Part shown: positions 11,258 to 24,624 of the stretch, piece by piece
Layout of the letters: every line of letters begins with the position of its first letter
How positions within the stretch are numbered: position 1 is the stretch's first letter
Assembly: GCA_018524725.1 (NCBI GenBank)
Contig: JAEUWP010000364.1
Coordinates: 35,134-99,133, forward strand
DNA from: Podaxis mareebaensis
Lineage: Eukaryota; Basidiomycota; Agaricomycetes; Agaricales; Agaricaceae
DNA length: 64,000 nt
Direction: 5' to 3'
Program-made: the position numbers and the translations under genes
The notes under the pieces: generated by a model
Database searches by the model: none
What the model saw: the letters and a program-made list of their open reading frames with translations, nothing else
Told to the model about the DNA's origin: nothing

Positions 11258-14200
11258 ATTTGCAGGCAGTGAGAGGGGGAGGGTAAGCCTTGTTGCTGAA
11301 CGTGGCTAAGGTCCGGGCAGAAATGGTGTAGGACGCGATGAGTGAATAGAATTTAGATAAAGCTGATCTCAATTTTTGAGGTCACGTGGCGACGCGTCCA
11401 GCGCGTGACTGCCCATCGATCTTGGCTGTCTCACCTTGGTTGGGCCTCACCATTCTCTCATTGTCAACCTTCAGTTTCATCTGTTGCTCTCAAGCCACAA
11501 ACATCTGCACCAGGGCTGTCCTTCCTCTGTATATCAAGGTTCCATTGACGTCTTTCAGAAACTATGATGACATTGCTCAGGAGTCTCTTGTCTGTTCCGC
11601 TTTCAGCGGCGGATTTTCTGCTCAATGACGTAGGGTGTCAACCCAGTTAACCCTATGACCTCAGCGTTAGATTCAATACTCTCATCTCATCATACATCAA
11701 CCTATGTGCTACCTCTTACACCGAATGGCACGATCTACAGGGTAGTCCCACACAAATCAGACATCAAATAATATTGTTCCTGAGCTGCTCCGGAGCACTC
11801 TTACATCTGGTTGCTAGGATGTGTCTACAGCATTCGTCTAGTAATCTTCACCTCGAACTCTTCGGACGTCGGTCCTTCATCTCTAGTGCTCAGAACATGT
11901 CATTATCGCGGTACGATATTTTGGGCAGGGTCCCATATCCCCTTGACTTCCCTTGGGGAAAAGGTGATGTCGATTTTAACCAGACTGCATTGCAGAAGCC
12001 ATCAGATGACCTGAAGATATTTCAAGTCGCAGGAACTACGTCCCTCCCCTGTGGTAGTCCTCTTTAGCGAAATCAAGGGAAATATAGTTTTCGAGGCTCA
12101 ACGCGATACGTTGTACCCCCCACGATCTATTAATTCTCACCGTCTCTGCTAGATCCGACACTCATCTTCTTTTCGTCGAGTTGACAATGTGATTACAGAT
12201 AACCGAAGTGTCTTTGACGCTGCAAGTATCAGATACGTTCTAACGATCACCTCCGCTCTTGGCGGTCGTCTGACATTATTTTCGCGAATATCGTCGCCGT
12301 CCAAAAGCGTCAACTTCGTGGATCAAATTCCGTAAATCCTTGGTTCGGCTATCTGGGTAGCATCTGGCGTGTTGTGATCTACCATCCGGACAAATACCCG
12401 GCGCTATACCTACCTCGTTTTGGAGAAGACCTCATCGCATTGATGATCTAGTGTGTCTAATTCAAAGGTGGACGATTATGGCCACGAAGAGACCAAATTC
12501 GTATGCTATCTGTCATGGTTCCCTCCATGACTATTTGTGGCGGCTGCCAGTAGAAGCTGCTGAGTTATCCAACTTCTTTCTGCAAGCCTAACCTGGGCGG
12601 TTCAATAATGGTTTTCATTTGCTTCCTTGTACGCGATGGGGTGTTCTGTCGAGCCTGTTCCTCGTTTTCAGGTCATATGGACCAACTTCGCACTGCCGGT
12701 CATATTGATATAATATCGTTCCGTGAACCCGTTCGTAGTTAACCGACAATTCTCATCATTCTCAGCGTAGGTGGAGTGGTATGCTTCCTGGAATTCCTTT
12801 AGAACCGCAAGAATCTCATCTCGTGTTGCGGGGAATTGCAAAATCTTGCGCGCCGGTCGAGGTTTTGATGGCCTGCATTGATAGGTACTATTAATGCGTG
12901 CCTTATATCATCTCACACGCTTCCCAATATTACAGATGTTACTACTGAACCGGTGATTACCAGATGCTGGATTGTCGAGAGTTCCGACTAAATAGCCGAA
13001 CCCAGGGTAGCCTGTTTTAGGCCTTCCATGCCTGTTTGTTCTGGTTTGTGTCAGCGGGGCAATCACATCGCGTCGCTGCCTCGTAGTATCGCTTTCTATC
13101 CTTGGTACTGTTGGCAAGTGCACTATGATCTGGTTTCGTGGCAGAGACAAGTCTGATAGAACCTCGTTAGCCGATTGCTAGAACGCACTCAAAGCTTTAT
13201 CTATATCTTCGCGGCTGTCGCGTATCGTTGGGGCGGACACGTTTTCGTCGGCATGCTGGTATTCTAAAACACGGAAGCAAGTAGTTCTTAAGAATGCTGG
13301 CGTCAATGAAATTGATCGCGTGTTTATCGTAGTAGTTTTTTCGATGTTCGGCGGAATAGTTGATTTCAAGCTTTCTCTGGCACTAGAAACGGGTAAAGAT
13401 CGTTAATGGAGTATTGACAACGTCGATACTAGCTCCATTGGCTATGTTGTAGTGGCTGAAACGATGACAGAGAATTGAGTTGTTGACTTTGTCAGGAGTC
13501 GTTGTATGTGCATGTCGATCAGTGTGGGAAACGTGGCTGTGGGCGCCTATTGTCATCGACTTGAGTTTCATAGCTCGGATGGGCTACGTACGAGTTGCTA
13601 CCCAGTTTTATGGATGGTCCTTGAAGCACGGGCATCGGCCGTCAACGTACGTGAAGCGGTCTCTGATACAGAACCAACACGAACACTTACGGTTCCGTTG
13701 GCCGCGCAAGAAACACGCTTAGCTCGCCGTACGTGACATCGCTTGCTCTTAATTCTTCGCGTAGCAATTATAGTGAAGCATGTGAAGCAACCAACATTCT
13801 GTAGCTCCAATGTACTATCTCAATACTGCTCTCATAGCTGTGAGACATGTCGAGTGTGGGAGAGGACCCCGAAGAGCTATAGTACGAAGTCCCTGCGGCC
13901 CCCAGGTTCCATTGCGTCATGGGCTGAGCAGCAAACATATTACGAACGTGTTACATGAGTGTTGTTGACAGCTTCTATCACCAATTCGAGAACAAGTCAG
14001 CAGATGAACACTTGACCATGGAGTACTAAATCCGTCTTCAGACGCTCTCAAAGTCAGGGAGGGGACTTCATGCCTTCCCTGAAGCCCTGACGAGTGGAGA
14101 AGATGGTGATGTTTTGACTCAGCACCTCCTGGGAGCCTTAATAGCGCACATCAAGTCACAGTCTCCAATAATGGACAACCATAACGCGGGGAAGTCAAAA

Positions 14201-15452
14201 TAGTTGGCGTAGACTGGAAAGGAAGACGGACTCTATACTAAATAGCGACCTGATCGCCCAAATATTTCTCCTTCAGGGGCTTCCTCGACTAACCGCGGCT
14301 ATCAGGGTATCGGCGGTGTTCCAAATGCTTCGATGTGACGAGACGAGAGACATTCCTATTATGGAGACACGCACGGGAACAGCCAAAGCAGGTGACGCGC
14401 ACCCGTCCAGGCGTTTTATCCCTGGGGAAGGCTTCCCCCCGACGCTCAAATGGGCGGTTTGGACCTGACTGCGGTGTTGGTGAACTTGGAGCGGCGGTGT
14501 CGATGAAAGTGTTACAAGTTTTTAGCTCAAGAAGCTCTCCTTGGCAATGTGCGAGAATTGGTACAGCCATCAGCTTTCCTCCGAAATGCACGAAGCGAAG
14601 ATGAACGTGTTGTTATGTTTGGATAATAATCGTACGAAAGCGCCGCGCAGCAAGGCGAGTTTGGCGGCGTCGAATTGGTGAAATGCAGTCGACTATCAGG
14701 CCGACAGGCGAAAAGCGAACAAATGGCATTGCACGCTTGTCACGATGCATCGATTATGTTTCGCCATCATTGTCGCTATAGTAAGCGGACCCAAAACCAG
14801 GCTCACGCCCGTTGAGGCAACACCTATATTTAGATCCGAGGACCAAAGGCTTTCCGCATTAGGAAATCAGGGGAAAACCGGAGGCATGCACAAAGGTGAT
14901 TGCTACTAATCTCCTTGGCTCAGACGGCCATTGCCACGTTCAACCGAGTTAACCCGAGCGTTTCTGCAGCATCTGGCACTACAGCACTGGGTACAAATCA
15001 CAAGAATACTTGGGCTGCACGGAAGGAACCTCGTGTGATCAGAATTGCCAGGCAGAGTCCGTGGACAGTGCTGTCCGACTGGCTGAATTCAGGACATGAA
15101 TCAACCGTAATCAACCACATGCGACGAGCCCAGGCATCCAAAAATGACGAATCTCCTTTAGGAACGGGTTAGGAATATGACACGGCAGTACCCATCGGAC
15201 ATCGCTGGCACATAAGCCATGGGTAGCGACCAGATCTCGCCACTAATCTCATCTTGAATCGTTATGTACTCAATTGATCCCGATCTCTGTGTGAGAAAGC
15301 CAGGGCCCACTACCAATCCCGGAATACTGGTATGAAGCCTACAGAATAAAAGTCCTGCCTATCATCCGCCTCGATTACTTATAGCCTCGCACGATTCCAG
15401 GATTCGACACTTACCCATCCGCCCCTCCCACATACCCTACATACACACAGCC
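11258..15452. other. gene-poor gap between divergent GMP synthase and Myb genes
   Basis: The ends must contain the promoters of the two flanking divergent genes. Scattered open frames of 60-100 codons (plus 11386-11628, plus 11774-12067, minus 14289-14591 and others) show no conserved motif, and I could not chain them through splice sites into a known protein. The stretch 11780-12600 reads like a decayed coding region, but I cannot identify it. Confidence 0.5.
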
Positions 15453-16954
15453 ATGCTTTGCAGAGAACGTCGATCGTGGACTGCCAAAGAAGATCAACTT
15501 CTCCGTGAAGCTGTAGCCAAAGGTCTGTATCCTCCTCGCCGCTTCACCTCCTCCACTGACCCTCACCTGCCTATACAGAGGACCCGGACAACCCAAACCC
15601 TTCCAAGTGGCATGCCATAGCCAAACATGTTCCTAACAGGACCAACAAGGACTGCCGCAAGAGGTGGTTCGCTAAGATGGCTTCCGATGTTGTCAAGGGT
15701 GGCTGGGCCCCAGAGGAAGATGAACGATTGGTCAAAGGGATCGAACGCTACGGGACAAGGTATGTATAGTCGAACGTGGTATGAGCTTGGTGTTGAACCT
15801 CTCCTCCCCAGATGGTCCCTCGTTGCTTCTGTTGTGCAGACGCGGAACAGTGACCGTATGTACACCTCCTGCAATCTATGTTTCTCCCTTGCTGATTTCT
15901 CTCATCTCAGAGTGTGCCAAGAGGTGGACGGATACCCTCAATCCCGCCATCGACAGAACAACGTGGACGCCTGAAGCTGTGAGACTCACGGGTCCTCATT
16001 ATGTGACGCACTCGCTAATTATCGGAAAATAGGACGAGTTGCTCCTTCAGGCAGTTAACGAACACGGGAAAGTTTGGACGAAGATTGTCAAAACTTATTT
16101 CCCTGGACGAACGGGACTGTCTGCCAAGAACAGGTACGCATGTGCTTGTACACCATCATGGACAATATCCTTATATGGTTGCCCTCCAGATACAATAGTA
16201 TCACGAGGTTCAATGCCGATCCCTCGCGTGCAAGACCGAGGAGAAAATCGCCTGAGAACGCTCGCTATTCTTCCGAAAGAAAAACAGAAAGCGTTTCTTC
16301 CTCGTCTAGCGCCTCCCCCGCAACGCCTTCTGCTCCATTGCCTCGGCTGATCCAACCCCCTTTCTCCTCGGAGGGATCACTTTCCTACGATTATGATTCA
16401 ATATCATGGTCGTCTTCATCACCAGGAGGTTCGGATGACGGCTCCATCTTCAATTCGCCAGTCAACATGACTGGCCTGGACATCCTAGGCGATGGCCGTG
16501 CCTCCCTCACTGCTACCCCTTCTACCGATGCATCGTATCAAGGGATTGACATTTCGGGCAACCAGACCCTTTCCGGTCTCACGGAATCGCCCCAACTGGT
16601 CTATTCCGACGCATCTACGCTACCAGCGGACTCCATGTATAGCAAGACCTACGTGAATGGGCAGACCACGGAGTCTTCCCTCACGTACCCTGGGGGCAGC
16701 CAGGACCTGTATCAGAACTACACCCAATTCCCTTCAGTTTACTCCAACGACTTGGCAGCGCAATTTTCCGTCTTCGAGACTCTTCCCAATAACGTCGATC
16801 CGTTGATCGGACTGGGTTGGGATGCTGCGACATCGCCATTAGACGCAAAAGCGTACAATGGCTTCAAGCTACCTTCACAGAATGAGTTTGCAGTGAGTAC
16901 TGTTTAACTTATGACGCTATCGCCCACTGACGTCAATCTCAGTATATTTTTTAG
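15453..16954 (+). CDS. three-repeat Myb (R1R2R3-type) DNA-binding protein
   Basis: Nuclear regulator with three tandem Myb/SANT repeats and a serine-rich tail. Exons: 15453-15522, 15579-15759, 15812-15855, 15911-15978, 16033-16133, 16190-16892 and 16943-16954, giving 392 residues. Repeat 1 runs RSWTAKEDQLL to CRKRWFAKM. Repeat 2 runs GGWAPEEDERL to QCAKRWTDTL. Repeat 3 runs TTWTPEADELL to AKNRYNSI. All carry the spaced tryptophans and the recognition-helix RW/RY ending. The remainder (about residues 160-392) is low complexity, rich in Ser, Thr, Tyr and Asp, and could be an activation region. The last intron (16893-16942, GTGAGT donor, CTCAG acceptor) is optional by sequence: without it the frame reads to a stop at 16905-16907, giving 393 residues with a different last few. 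Targets are unknown. Confidence 0.9.
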
Positions 16955-19067
16955 ATGTTACGACTTTCGCACTGTTTTGTAGATTAGATATATGTAGCTT
17001 CGTAGGTTCTTCGTATCTTCGACTTCGCTCGACCAATGGCATGGACGTATCTTTATGTATTAGAATTTTTCTCTACTTTATCCACAAGTTATGTACACTA
17101 GCATTCGAAATATCACTGTACTGTCACACGTCTGATTGATTCTTGTTGCCTCATGCTACTGATCGAAACGAACCCTTCATGATGGGCTGCCTGATGGGAA
17201 CTCATGCACAACGTCCATGGAGAATACAGACATCACCGACTATTGCAGGGTTCCTCCGCACAGTGTCCTCATTCCTATGACCCTGTCGGATGATATCATG
17301 GCGAATGTTTCCAACACCGATCATAATTATATCCTGGTTGTCATAAGCTTCGCATTCCATGGACAACGAATTGTTAAACAAACAATGGACCTATGACGTT
17401 GTAAAAGCGCCTGTAAAGCGGGAACCTGTTGATGCATGTCACGATGCACTTTTGCTGAGATCTATAGGTCAATCCAGTCACCAACTGCATTGAAACACCC
17501 AACGACTGATGTCATCGTCTGAACTCAAGATCGATATGGCCTTGGCTTCAAGGCGGCCAAACGTATGCCACATGAGGTTCTGGACAATGCTTCGGCGCAT
17601 GTCCTAGGTCGGTCGATGACGACAGAGGTTATGACATAAACGTAAGTTATATTTGTTGTCTTTCCGGAAATCACCATAGGGTAGGCCCAAATCAAGGTTG
17701 TACGGGTGCACAAGTTGGAAAAATCAGCCAGTTATGAAGTAATCCCAATCCTCAGAACCTTCTAGTACAAAGAATGTCCCCACTGTGATAGGACGTTCCC
17801 GCGGCAACAGTATTATTAGTGCGCTGCATTCGAGAAGGAATATCATGTCATCGTGAGCTTTTATTGTCCATATCTCCGTGGTTGCCGGTTTCAAGACCGA
17901 AACGCTCAGGCATGTACTAGGGACAGTAATCCTCGGTGCATCACTTCGTCGCACATATAACAAGGGTTGTTAGTATGGAGTTGGCTTAGTGGGGAAACAC
18001 AAGTCGTCATTGCCCATACTCATTTCATTGATGTCGAGGAAACAGGACCACCGGTGACCCAAGATTGATGCTGCGAGAGAAGTTATTACTGATTTTAACG
18101 CCACAATGCCTACAAATTTCCATATGACGCTTAGCTCTCAATGTGATTCCAGACCAAGGGCGTGATCATCGCCTCATAGTGAGTAGTCCAATTCGTGAGT
18201 GTCATCCTCAGGTAATGCGTTTCCACAGCCTTGAACCAATCTGTCGCTGTTAGCTTCAAACAATGGATCCTAACCTTTGGCCAAGTCCTGCATGGGATCA
18301 CTACGAGTAAAGCCGTCTGTCGTCACAAGAACAGCTCTATCATTCTTGACATGATTGATGCAACAACCATCAGCACCACTGTAGACATCCCTTCCAGGAC
18401 CATCTTAACTGTCCGGGAACATCGCCTTTGCACTAAATTGGAAAATAACTCGGGCATCTCCCATGCACACATTGAATACCTGATTCTTTCAATTTATTCA
18501 AGACGTCAAAGCGGTGTACGCACGGGAATAGTATATATTCGCGGACGTCTCAAGTCTGATTAGCGAGCTTTTCTGTGGAACCATTCGGTTGAAACAGCTG
18601 AAGCTTCATGGAGACGAAGTGAGTGTTCCATCTGAATCGCAACGTGTTTTCCGATTGTAACAAATTTCTAGTCCTCGAAGTATCGTACCCGACCTGGTAA
18701 TCCAGATTAGCAACCAGGATGGAGTTAGCCGTATAACCGCGCTGTCGAGTGCGACCACGGCCGCGGAAGAAGCTCTTGATTTTGAATCTGCTCTGAATTT
18801 GGTACAGGTTCAGGGTTTGTCTGCGTAAGCTGACATCCCCAAAGAATAAGACAGACTCTAGAGCGAGCATTGATGTTGGGTGCGGAGGCAGAAGGAGAAA
18901 TGGAAGGAGAAATTTCGGCATCTTCCCCGAAGACCGGGCCGTCGGCGTCCAATCATCTGACCGCGAATTCATCGTCGTCATTGGCAAGTCGGGATGCAGC
19001 CCCTAAGGCCCAGATAACCTTCGCCATCCACAATTTTTCTGCTTTTTACGACCACCCTCACCCGAAA
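16955..19067. other. gap between Myb gene and epimerase gene
   Basis: The first part is AT-rich and probably the Myb 3' region. No gene is recognised further on. Two open frames near the right end deserve mention: plus 18870 onward is in frame with the epimerase start and could extend it by 66 residues, and minus 18550-18987 (145 codons) is unrecognised. Confidence 0.5.
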
Positions 19068-20824
19068 ATGGCTGACAATGTACCCGTTCGCTTGGAACTG
19101 CCAGGAGACACGCCTTTTCTCACCATCGAGGTGCGACTTGATTCCCGTGATCGCTTTGCCGATTGCTGGTGGACTGTTTATGATTAATATCTAATAGGTT
19201 CTTCCTCGTGGCCTGACGATTCATAGGCTGATCGTTCACGCAAATGGACGCGTAAGGCATATAGATTATGATCATTGGGTCTAATTACTCACAGACTGTC
19301 TAGGCGAACGACATCGTCATCGGCCCTGAGAAACCAGAAGATCATGTTACGAAGAAGTACACTAACACGATCATAGGACGATACACCAACCGAATCCCAG
19401 TTGGAAAGCATATTCTTGAGAGGAAAGGGCTCAAAAGTGAATTCGAAGCTAAATCCAACGGTATGTCACTAGGATCTTATCTGATGGCATATCATAATTC
19501 TGGTGCAACAGAGAATCCTAAAGTTTCTTTGCACGGAGGCCCAACAGGATACGATGCCGTTATGTGGACAGTTTTGTCGAAAGATGAAGCGCCGCAACTG
19601 TTCTCTAAGCCTGAAGTGGGGCGGATTCGTTCTCTTCCTGAGAAATCTTATGCCCTATTCCGCTTCATTTCTCCCGATGGTGACCAAGGATATCCTGGAG
19701 AGTTGTTGACAGAAGTGTTGATGGCGCTCATTTCTTCGGCGCCCGGCGACCGCGCGGCCGGAAAACTTGGCCATGTTGTAATCGTATACAGGTCAAAGCT
19801 GGATAGTCAAGAGAAAACCGTCACACCTGTAAATTTGACCCAGGTGACGTTACTCCTTTCGACCTCTGTAAAGAATCAACGCCTGACAGGTGGGTCACAA
19901 TAGCACTGGGGCTTCAACTTAAACGCGAGCTTAGCCAACGGCCAGCAGCCCGAGGCTGCGACTGTCAAGGACCATGTGCTAACAATCAACGTGCGTATTG
20001 GGATGTATTGGGTGTAGTAAAAGTCTAATATGGCATTCCAAGGCGGACAAAATTGCGAAGTTAGGCGAATTTGCCCTTCCTACAGCCGACTATACACCTC
20101 TTTCGTCCATTCCTGCCTACGATTTCTATCAACAAAAGTCTAAGTCCATCGGAGAAGACTTTCCTCCCACAGGATATGGTGGGTTCTTCCAAGTAGCGAT
20201 CGTATGGAATGCTGACTTCCTGCAAGACGACTACTATCGCTTTGTCGACTCCGTCGTCTATCCTCTGCCCACGCGTATCCCCCTCTCTGACCTAGAGTCT
20301 TTCAACCCCCTGGATAGTATCTTATCCGAGGGAAATATCAACGCGCCTCCTTCCGTTCGGCTATTATCCAAGAAGTCGGGCATAGCTCTGGAATTCATCT
20401 CCAACCGTGTGTGGCGACTCGATTCATGATTAATGTCAGCCTAAATGATCCGATATCAGAGCGCGGTGTTATGTTTTACTCCAACAATTTGACAACTCCT
20501 GCGAAGGGTGCTAGGAAGCTCGTTCATGGGGGCTCAGGAATAAGCGGCCACGGGGATTCCTACGGTCCTGGGAGTATGTCTTGTCAAAAATTTCTGTGCA
20601 GTGTTGCCATCGACTGATGTATCTAACAGCGGCGGCGTTCCTTGAATTCCACGACGTGAGTAATCCTGGATTATGACCCTTGTCTTATCTGACTCAGCCT
20701 TCTCGATTAGCCTTTGGCCGCATTCTTGCAGCCAGAGAACAGGGACGCGGAGGACACACTTCTCACCTCCGATGAACTCTACAATAACTTCGTTCGCTTG
20801 GAAATTAGCCTCATGAAGGACTGA
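19068..20824 (+). CDS. aldose 1-epimerase-like (galactose mutarotase superfamily) protein
   Basis: Predicted to fold as a galactose mutarotase, the enzyme that interconverts alpha and beta anomers of hexoses. Exons: 19068-19130, 19198-19251, 19304-19460, 19512-19843, 19904-19990, 20043-20406, 20460-20573, 20630-20655 and 20711-20824, giving 436 residues. Family signatures: GRYTNRI (Arg65/Arg69), VSLHGGPTGYD (His99), GDQGYPGEL, VNLTQHWGFNL (His203), DHVLTINADKI, GVMFYSNN and AAFLEFHD, where Glu396 is in the position of the catalytic base. At residues 275-280 the chain reads GYGGFF where the family normally has a GYDH-type segment with a substrate-binding Asp, so activity may differ from a standard mutarotase. 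The start MADNVPV was chosen because homologues begin near there; an in-frame ATG at 18870 is the alternative. Confidence 0.85.
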
Positions 20825-22311
20825 CGGAAGTGTGGTTTAATACCGAAAAACTAGCATATTAAGCCGCAGTTTTAGAACTTCCAAACGAAGTTAAGAATTC
20901 GGGCTATGTATGATTATCTATGTATTACAATTATTTCCTATGCAATACAATGAGAAGTTTGGTGACTATAGATTGATTGCCGTTAGGCGGGACAACCGAG
21001 ACTGTAGTCGTCTCACGCAATCGAAGGTTGCCTGCACGCTAGGTGCAAACTTCACCCGTCTTTCCAAAGCGAATAGTGCCTAGATAGTAAACTCACCTGG
21101 TGGTTATCGGGTAACACTTGTGATTGATTGACTCGTCAAATGTATGGCGTAGAACGCAGTGTATCGCACGATTTGATTAATCCCGGAATGGACATGTCCG
21201 AACGTTTCTGACCTTGACGAGTTAGTAACAACAACCGAAAGATCAAAACGCAAAAGTATATCACCCCCATAGTCCCTGATCTTGCGAGCGGAAAACATTG
21301 ACCTCTGTTTACCTATAAGCCATCATGGAACCAATGGTCGCTAATCGTGAAGATAGGAATGTTTCAGGACCGAATCCCCCGTATTCGTAGCACTCCCTGC
21401 GCGACTAGTAAACAAAAGTCTGGCGATATTTCCGTTTGGTGATACTCGATTGGGGCGCGACGGAAAGCGAGTTATGCCCATTTTTTGGGTACCTAAGCGA
21501 GTGGGGGTGACATCGGCGGAGGATAGTGATTAGCTGTGCACCTCCTTCTCGAACTGTAATGTCAAGATCGTAGTGTGAACCATGTGAAGTTGAGATAAAG
21601 TAGCGAGTTCCGAGAGATGAAGGATATGGAGGTGTACGCTCTATTCGGGAAGCTACCTTTTGGAACTAGATACAAAGCTGCTGAGAATAACCAACAGGGC
21701 AGGCGGATTATGTTAACGCACAGGCAGTGGCATCGGTCCAAGCCGGGTCGTGGTTACTTCTGGACAGGCACATGGATTCCAATACCAGGCAACAAATGGC
21801 GTTGAAAAGCTTCAGTGGGTCACGAAGCGATAGCATATTGTCTGTATGGTGTTTCTCACAAACACGCAAAGTTCTTGGCAGGCCCCACGTCCCCTTTCGA
21901 CGGATATTGGAGATCGGGTTTCCCACGGAAATGATATTATCCAGTATTTACATTGGATACTCTTGGCAAACACTGACAAGCGGTAGGCCGTCCACAGAGG
22001 GTATTCACCGTCGCGCAGCTCGTCGACGTCAAGGCTCCCGCAAGACCCCCGTCAAAAATCCGCTCTGTGAGTATTCCAACTATCAATAGGGGCCATTTCC
22101 TGTCGGTGTGCTGCTTTTTGCGGCGTCCGAACGAGCAGCTAGCGTTGGATTGGCCTCAAAACTTTGCGATGACGATGACTGACCCAACCTTTTGTCCTCT
22201 AGCCGGAACCCCGTGCGACCCGAATAATCGCAGTATGTCCAACCTACAGAAGTCCACGAAATTTTCGTTGAAATCGCGGTCTCCAGCTTCCGCTTGATAC
22301 TCTTGTCCAAA
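20825..22311. other. gap between epimerase gene and ribosomal protein gene
   Basis: AT-rich 3' region after 20825, then sequence without a recognisable gene. Plus-strand open frames at 21727-22089 and 22067-22297 show no family motif. The eS10 promoter and leader should lie within the last few hundred bases; I see no box I can name with confidence. Confidence 0.5.
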
Positions 22312-22850
22312 ATGATTATCTCGAAACAGAACAGGCGCATCATCTACGAGAATCTCTTCAAAGGTGGGACACTGAATGATCTAGTGTGCACCTAGTGCTG
22401 AAGACCGCGTGTATTAGAGGGTGTTCTCGTCGCGAAGAAGGACTTTAACGCACCGAAGCACGAGGAACTCGATGTTCCTAACCTTGAGGTCATCAAGGCC
22501 ATGCAGAGCCTGACTTCCAAGGGCCTGGTCAAGACCCAGTTCTCATGGCAGTGGTACTACTATGTCCTGACCCCCGAGGGTGTCGAATACCTCCGCGAAT
22601 GGTGAGTGACCAAGTTAGCTGCTCATGGTTAAGTCTCAACATATCTTAAAGGCTCCACCTTCCCGCCGAGATCGTCCCTACGACTTACAAAAAGGCTGCT
22701 CGTCCACCTCGCCCTGCCACCACTCGCTCTGGAGAGGGTGCTTATCGCCCACCTCGCGGTGATAGGGAGGACTACCGTAAGAAGGAGGGTGCACCTGAGG
22801 GCTTCCGGGCACAGTATGCTGGTGTTGGTCGGGGTGCTCCTAGGGAGTGA
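22312..22850 (+). CDS. RPS10: 40S ribosomal protein eS10
   Basis: Structural protein of the small ribosomal subunit head. Exons 22312-22363, 22418-22601 and 22652-22850 encode 144 residues, normal for eS10. The start reads [20 protein letters not shown]. The winged-helix core includes [23 protein letters not shown] and [16 protein letters not shown]. The basic, Gly/Arg-rich tail ([13 protein letters not shown] to GVGRGAPRE) is typical of eukaryotic eS10. Both introns are about 50 nt and split conserved positions cleanly. Confidence is high from the core motif. Confidence 0.97.
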
Positions 22851-23513
22851 ACATTGGGTATGGGCTCTTTCTCTTCCGTTAAGCATGTAGTATCCAGGCA
22901 TATCCACAATCACCATGCCTTCCTATTTCTGCGATAAGCCTGCGATTCGATTGATTTTTCCATGCCAGAGCCCCTATCCGCTGTTTGATTGTGACAGGGT
23001 CTGGAATAATACCACGCCATCACCGACAAGTTTTGTGAAGTCCGTGAAGTTCGTCATGTTCGACAAGGGTATAATCGACGTCATCATCTCTCTAACATTC
23101 GTCGCAGCGTTCATAGCCTGAAATCACAGTGAGCGCCGTTTCCTGATCGAGATTGTCCTATTCCCAGAGACAATTGTCTGGCTACCTGAATCACCTGGGC
23201 GCGACACCTGCGTCATAAGTAGGACGGCGCTTCTAGAGCTGCGCCGTTGGAATCTAGCACATTCTCCACTTGCTGATGGGTCCAGTCTTTTGGGCTATAT
23301 GGACCCTCCCCCTTACGTTTGGGAGCGGGATCTTGGGTGACGTGCGAGACCCTTCAACCAACGTTTCAAACCTTTTTATTTATTCAACTGAAGTGAGCGT
23401 CACAATCAACTTCGAAGGGTCGACGAATGCCGGCGGACACAACAGCCCAGCCGCCGACACCTTCCTTCTTTCGAAACCATCTGCTATTCCAAACACGTCA
23501 TTTTGTGCCTCTA
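22851..23513. other. convergent intergenic stretch
   Basis: Lies between the 3' ends of the eS10 gene (plus) and the Rossmann-protein gene (minus). I see no gene. It should contain both 3' untranslated regions. Confidence 0.55.
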
Positions 23514-24624
23514 TCAGCCCCCTAAAAGCGTTTTGACAGGGCTTACGCCAAAAGTGTTCCAAAATTCTCTGGAATCTAAGGCCCGCCCTAAGAGTTCAGT
23601 GCTACGAGGAAGCGCACGCACCCCTTGTTCCGCCATAAGCTCTCGGACCCATCTTGGCTGAGGGCCACATTTATCTTCACTTTCTTGAATCGATATCGCC
23701 GTCGAGGAGTGGCTGGTGTTAGATTCCGAGATGGATATAGGAGTATCACGAGGCGGTGCGCCCCATGCAGAAGCTAGATCCCACCAGTCGTAGATACGAC
23801 CATCAGTAAGGATCCAGCGTTGGCCCTGCGCATGTGAAAGATTGCCGTGGACGGCGAGGATGGCGCGGGCAACGTCCATTCCATGGATCAAATGAATGCT
23901 TCCCTGAGACCAAGCACAAGAAAGTCAGGTCAGTATTGATAAGACGCTCGCAAGTAGATAACAAAGCAGATGTTACTTTATTTTGTAGGGCCTCTTTTGT
24001 TGGAGCAACCCTCCCAACCCAATTATGAGGCGAACGTTGGCCGCCCCACAGCCCTGCCAGATTGAGCACAGTTGTAGGTGTGCTAGGAGATAGAGCGAGT
24101 AGTTCGTCTTCACATATGGCACGTGGAGTGGGGTTGTATGGTGAGTGCCGGTCGCACCAGGGTTCGTTTTGACTTCGTCCACCATCTACAACTGTTTTTG
24201 TTCGCTAAAGGCGCATAACAGGTCGTTATTCAATTCCGCGCATGGGACAGTGTTTGGCATTACATTAGACGAATCAGACGCTAATGATAATCGCTATGTA
24301 GACACTCACGTCCCAGATGGTGGTGGCCCCTAATTGGATAAAACCAATCTTGTCCAATTTGTTCTTCCGTGTAGATTTATAACTATCCACAAGTTTTTGT
24401 GATGCTCCACTTTTCTGGATAGGAAAGGTGACGAGGACTGTTTGGGCGTCTGGGAGTATCTCGTACGCCCTTCGATCATCCGAGTCGGGATCGAATATGA
24501 ACGGGATTGTGGCGCCTCGTCCTGATCGTGAGGTCGCGGCAAATCGTATTCCGCGTTCTTCACATAGTGGTATTAAGAAGGTGGAAGTCCAGCCCGCACC
24601 TAAGATGAGAAGGTCGACCAACAT
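23514..24624 (-). CDS. NAD(P)-binding Rossmann-fold protein (epimerase/dehydratase-like)
   Basis: Exons 24310-24624, 23977-24204 and 23514-23903 give 310 residues. The N-terminus MLVDLLILGAGWTSTF is a dinucleotide-binding strand-turn-helix with a G-x-G-x-x-S pattern. It is followed by ATSRSGRG, where the second strand would bind the ribose or phosphate, and QTVLVTFPIQ. Later segments EPWCDRHSPYNPTPRA, TVLNLAGLWG and SIHLIHGMDVARAILAVHGN match the organisation of atypical short-chain dehydrogenases, where the last motif closes the cofactor site. No canonical YxxxK catalytic pair is evident. The start was chosen immediately before the Rossmann motif; the upstream in-frame ATG at 24693 would add 23 residues. 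The first intron (24205-24309) is 105 nt and its acceptor was chosen from phase. Substrate unknown. Confidence 0.8.

Noticed and set aside
11774..12067. 97-codon frame that loosely resembles an F-box/leucine-rich fragment
   Set aside because: The resemblance is too weak. No F-box motif could be seen and the neighbouring frames are full of stops.
22629..22916. 95-codon minus-strand frame over the end of the eS10 gene
   Set aside because: Shadow of the Arg/Gly-rich eS10 tail.
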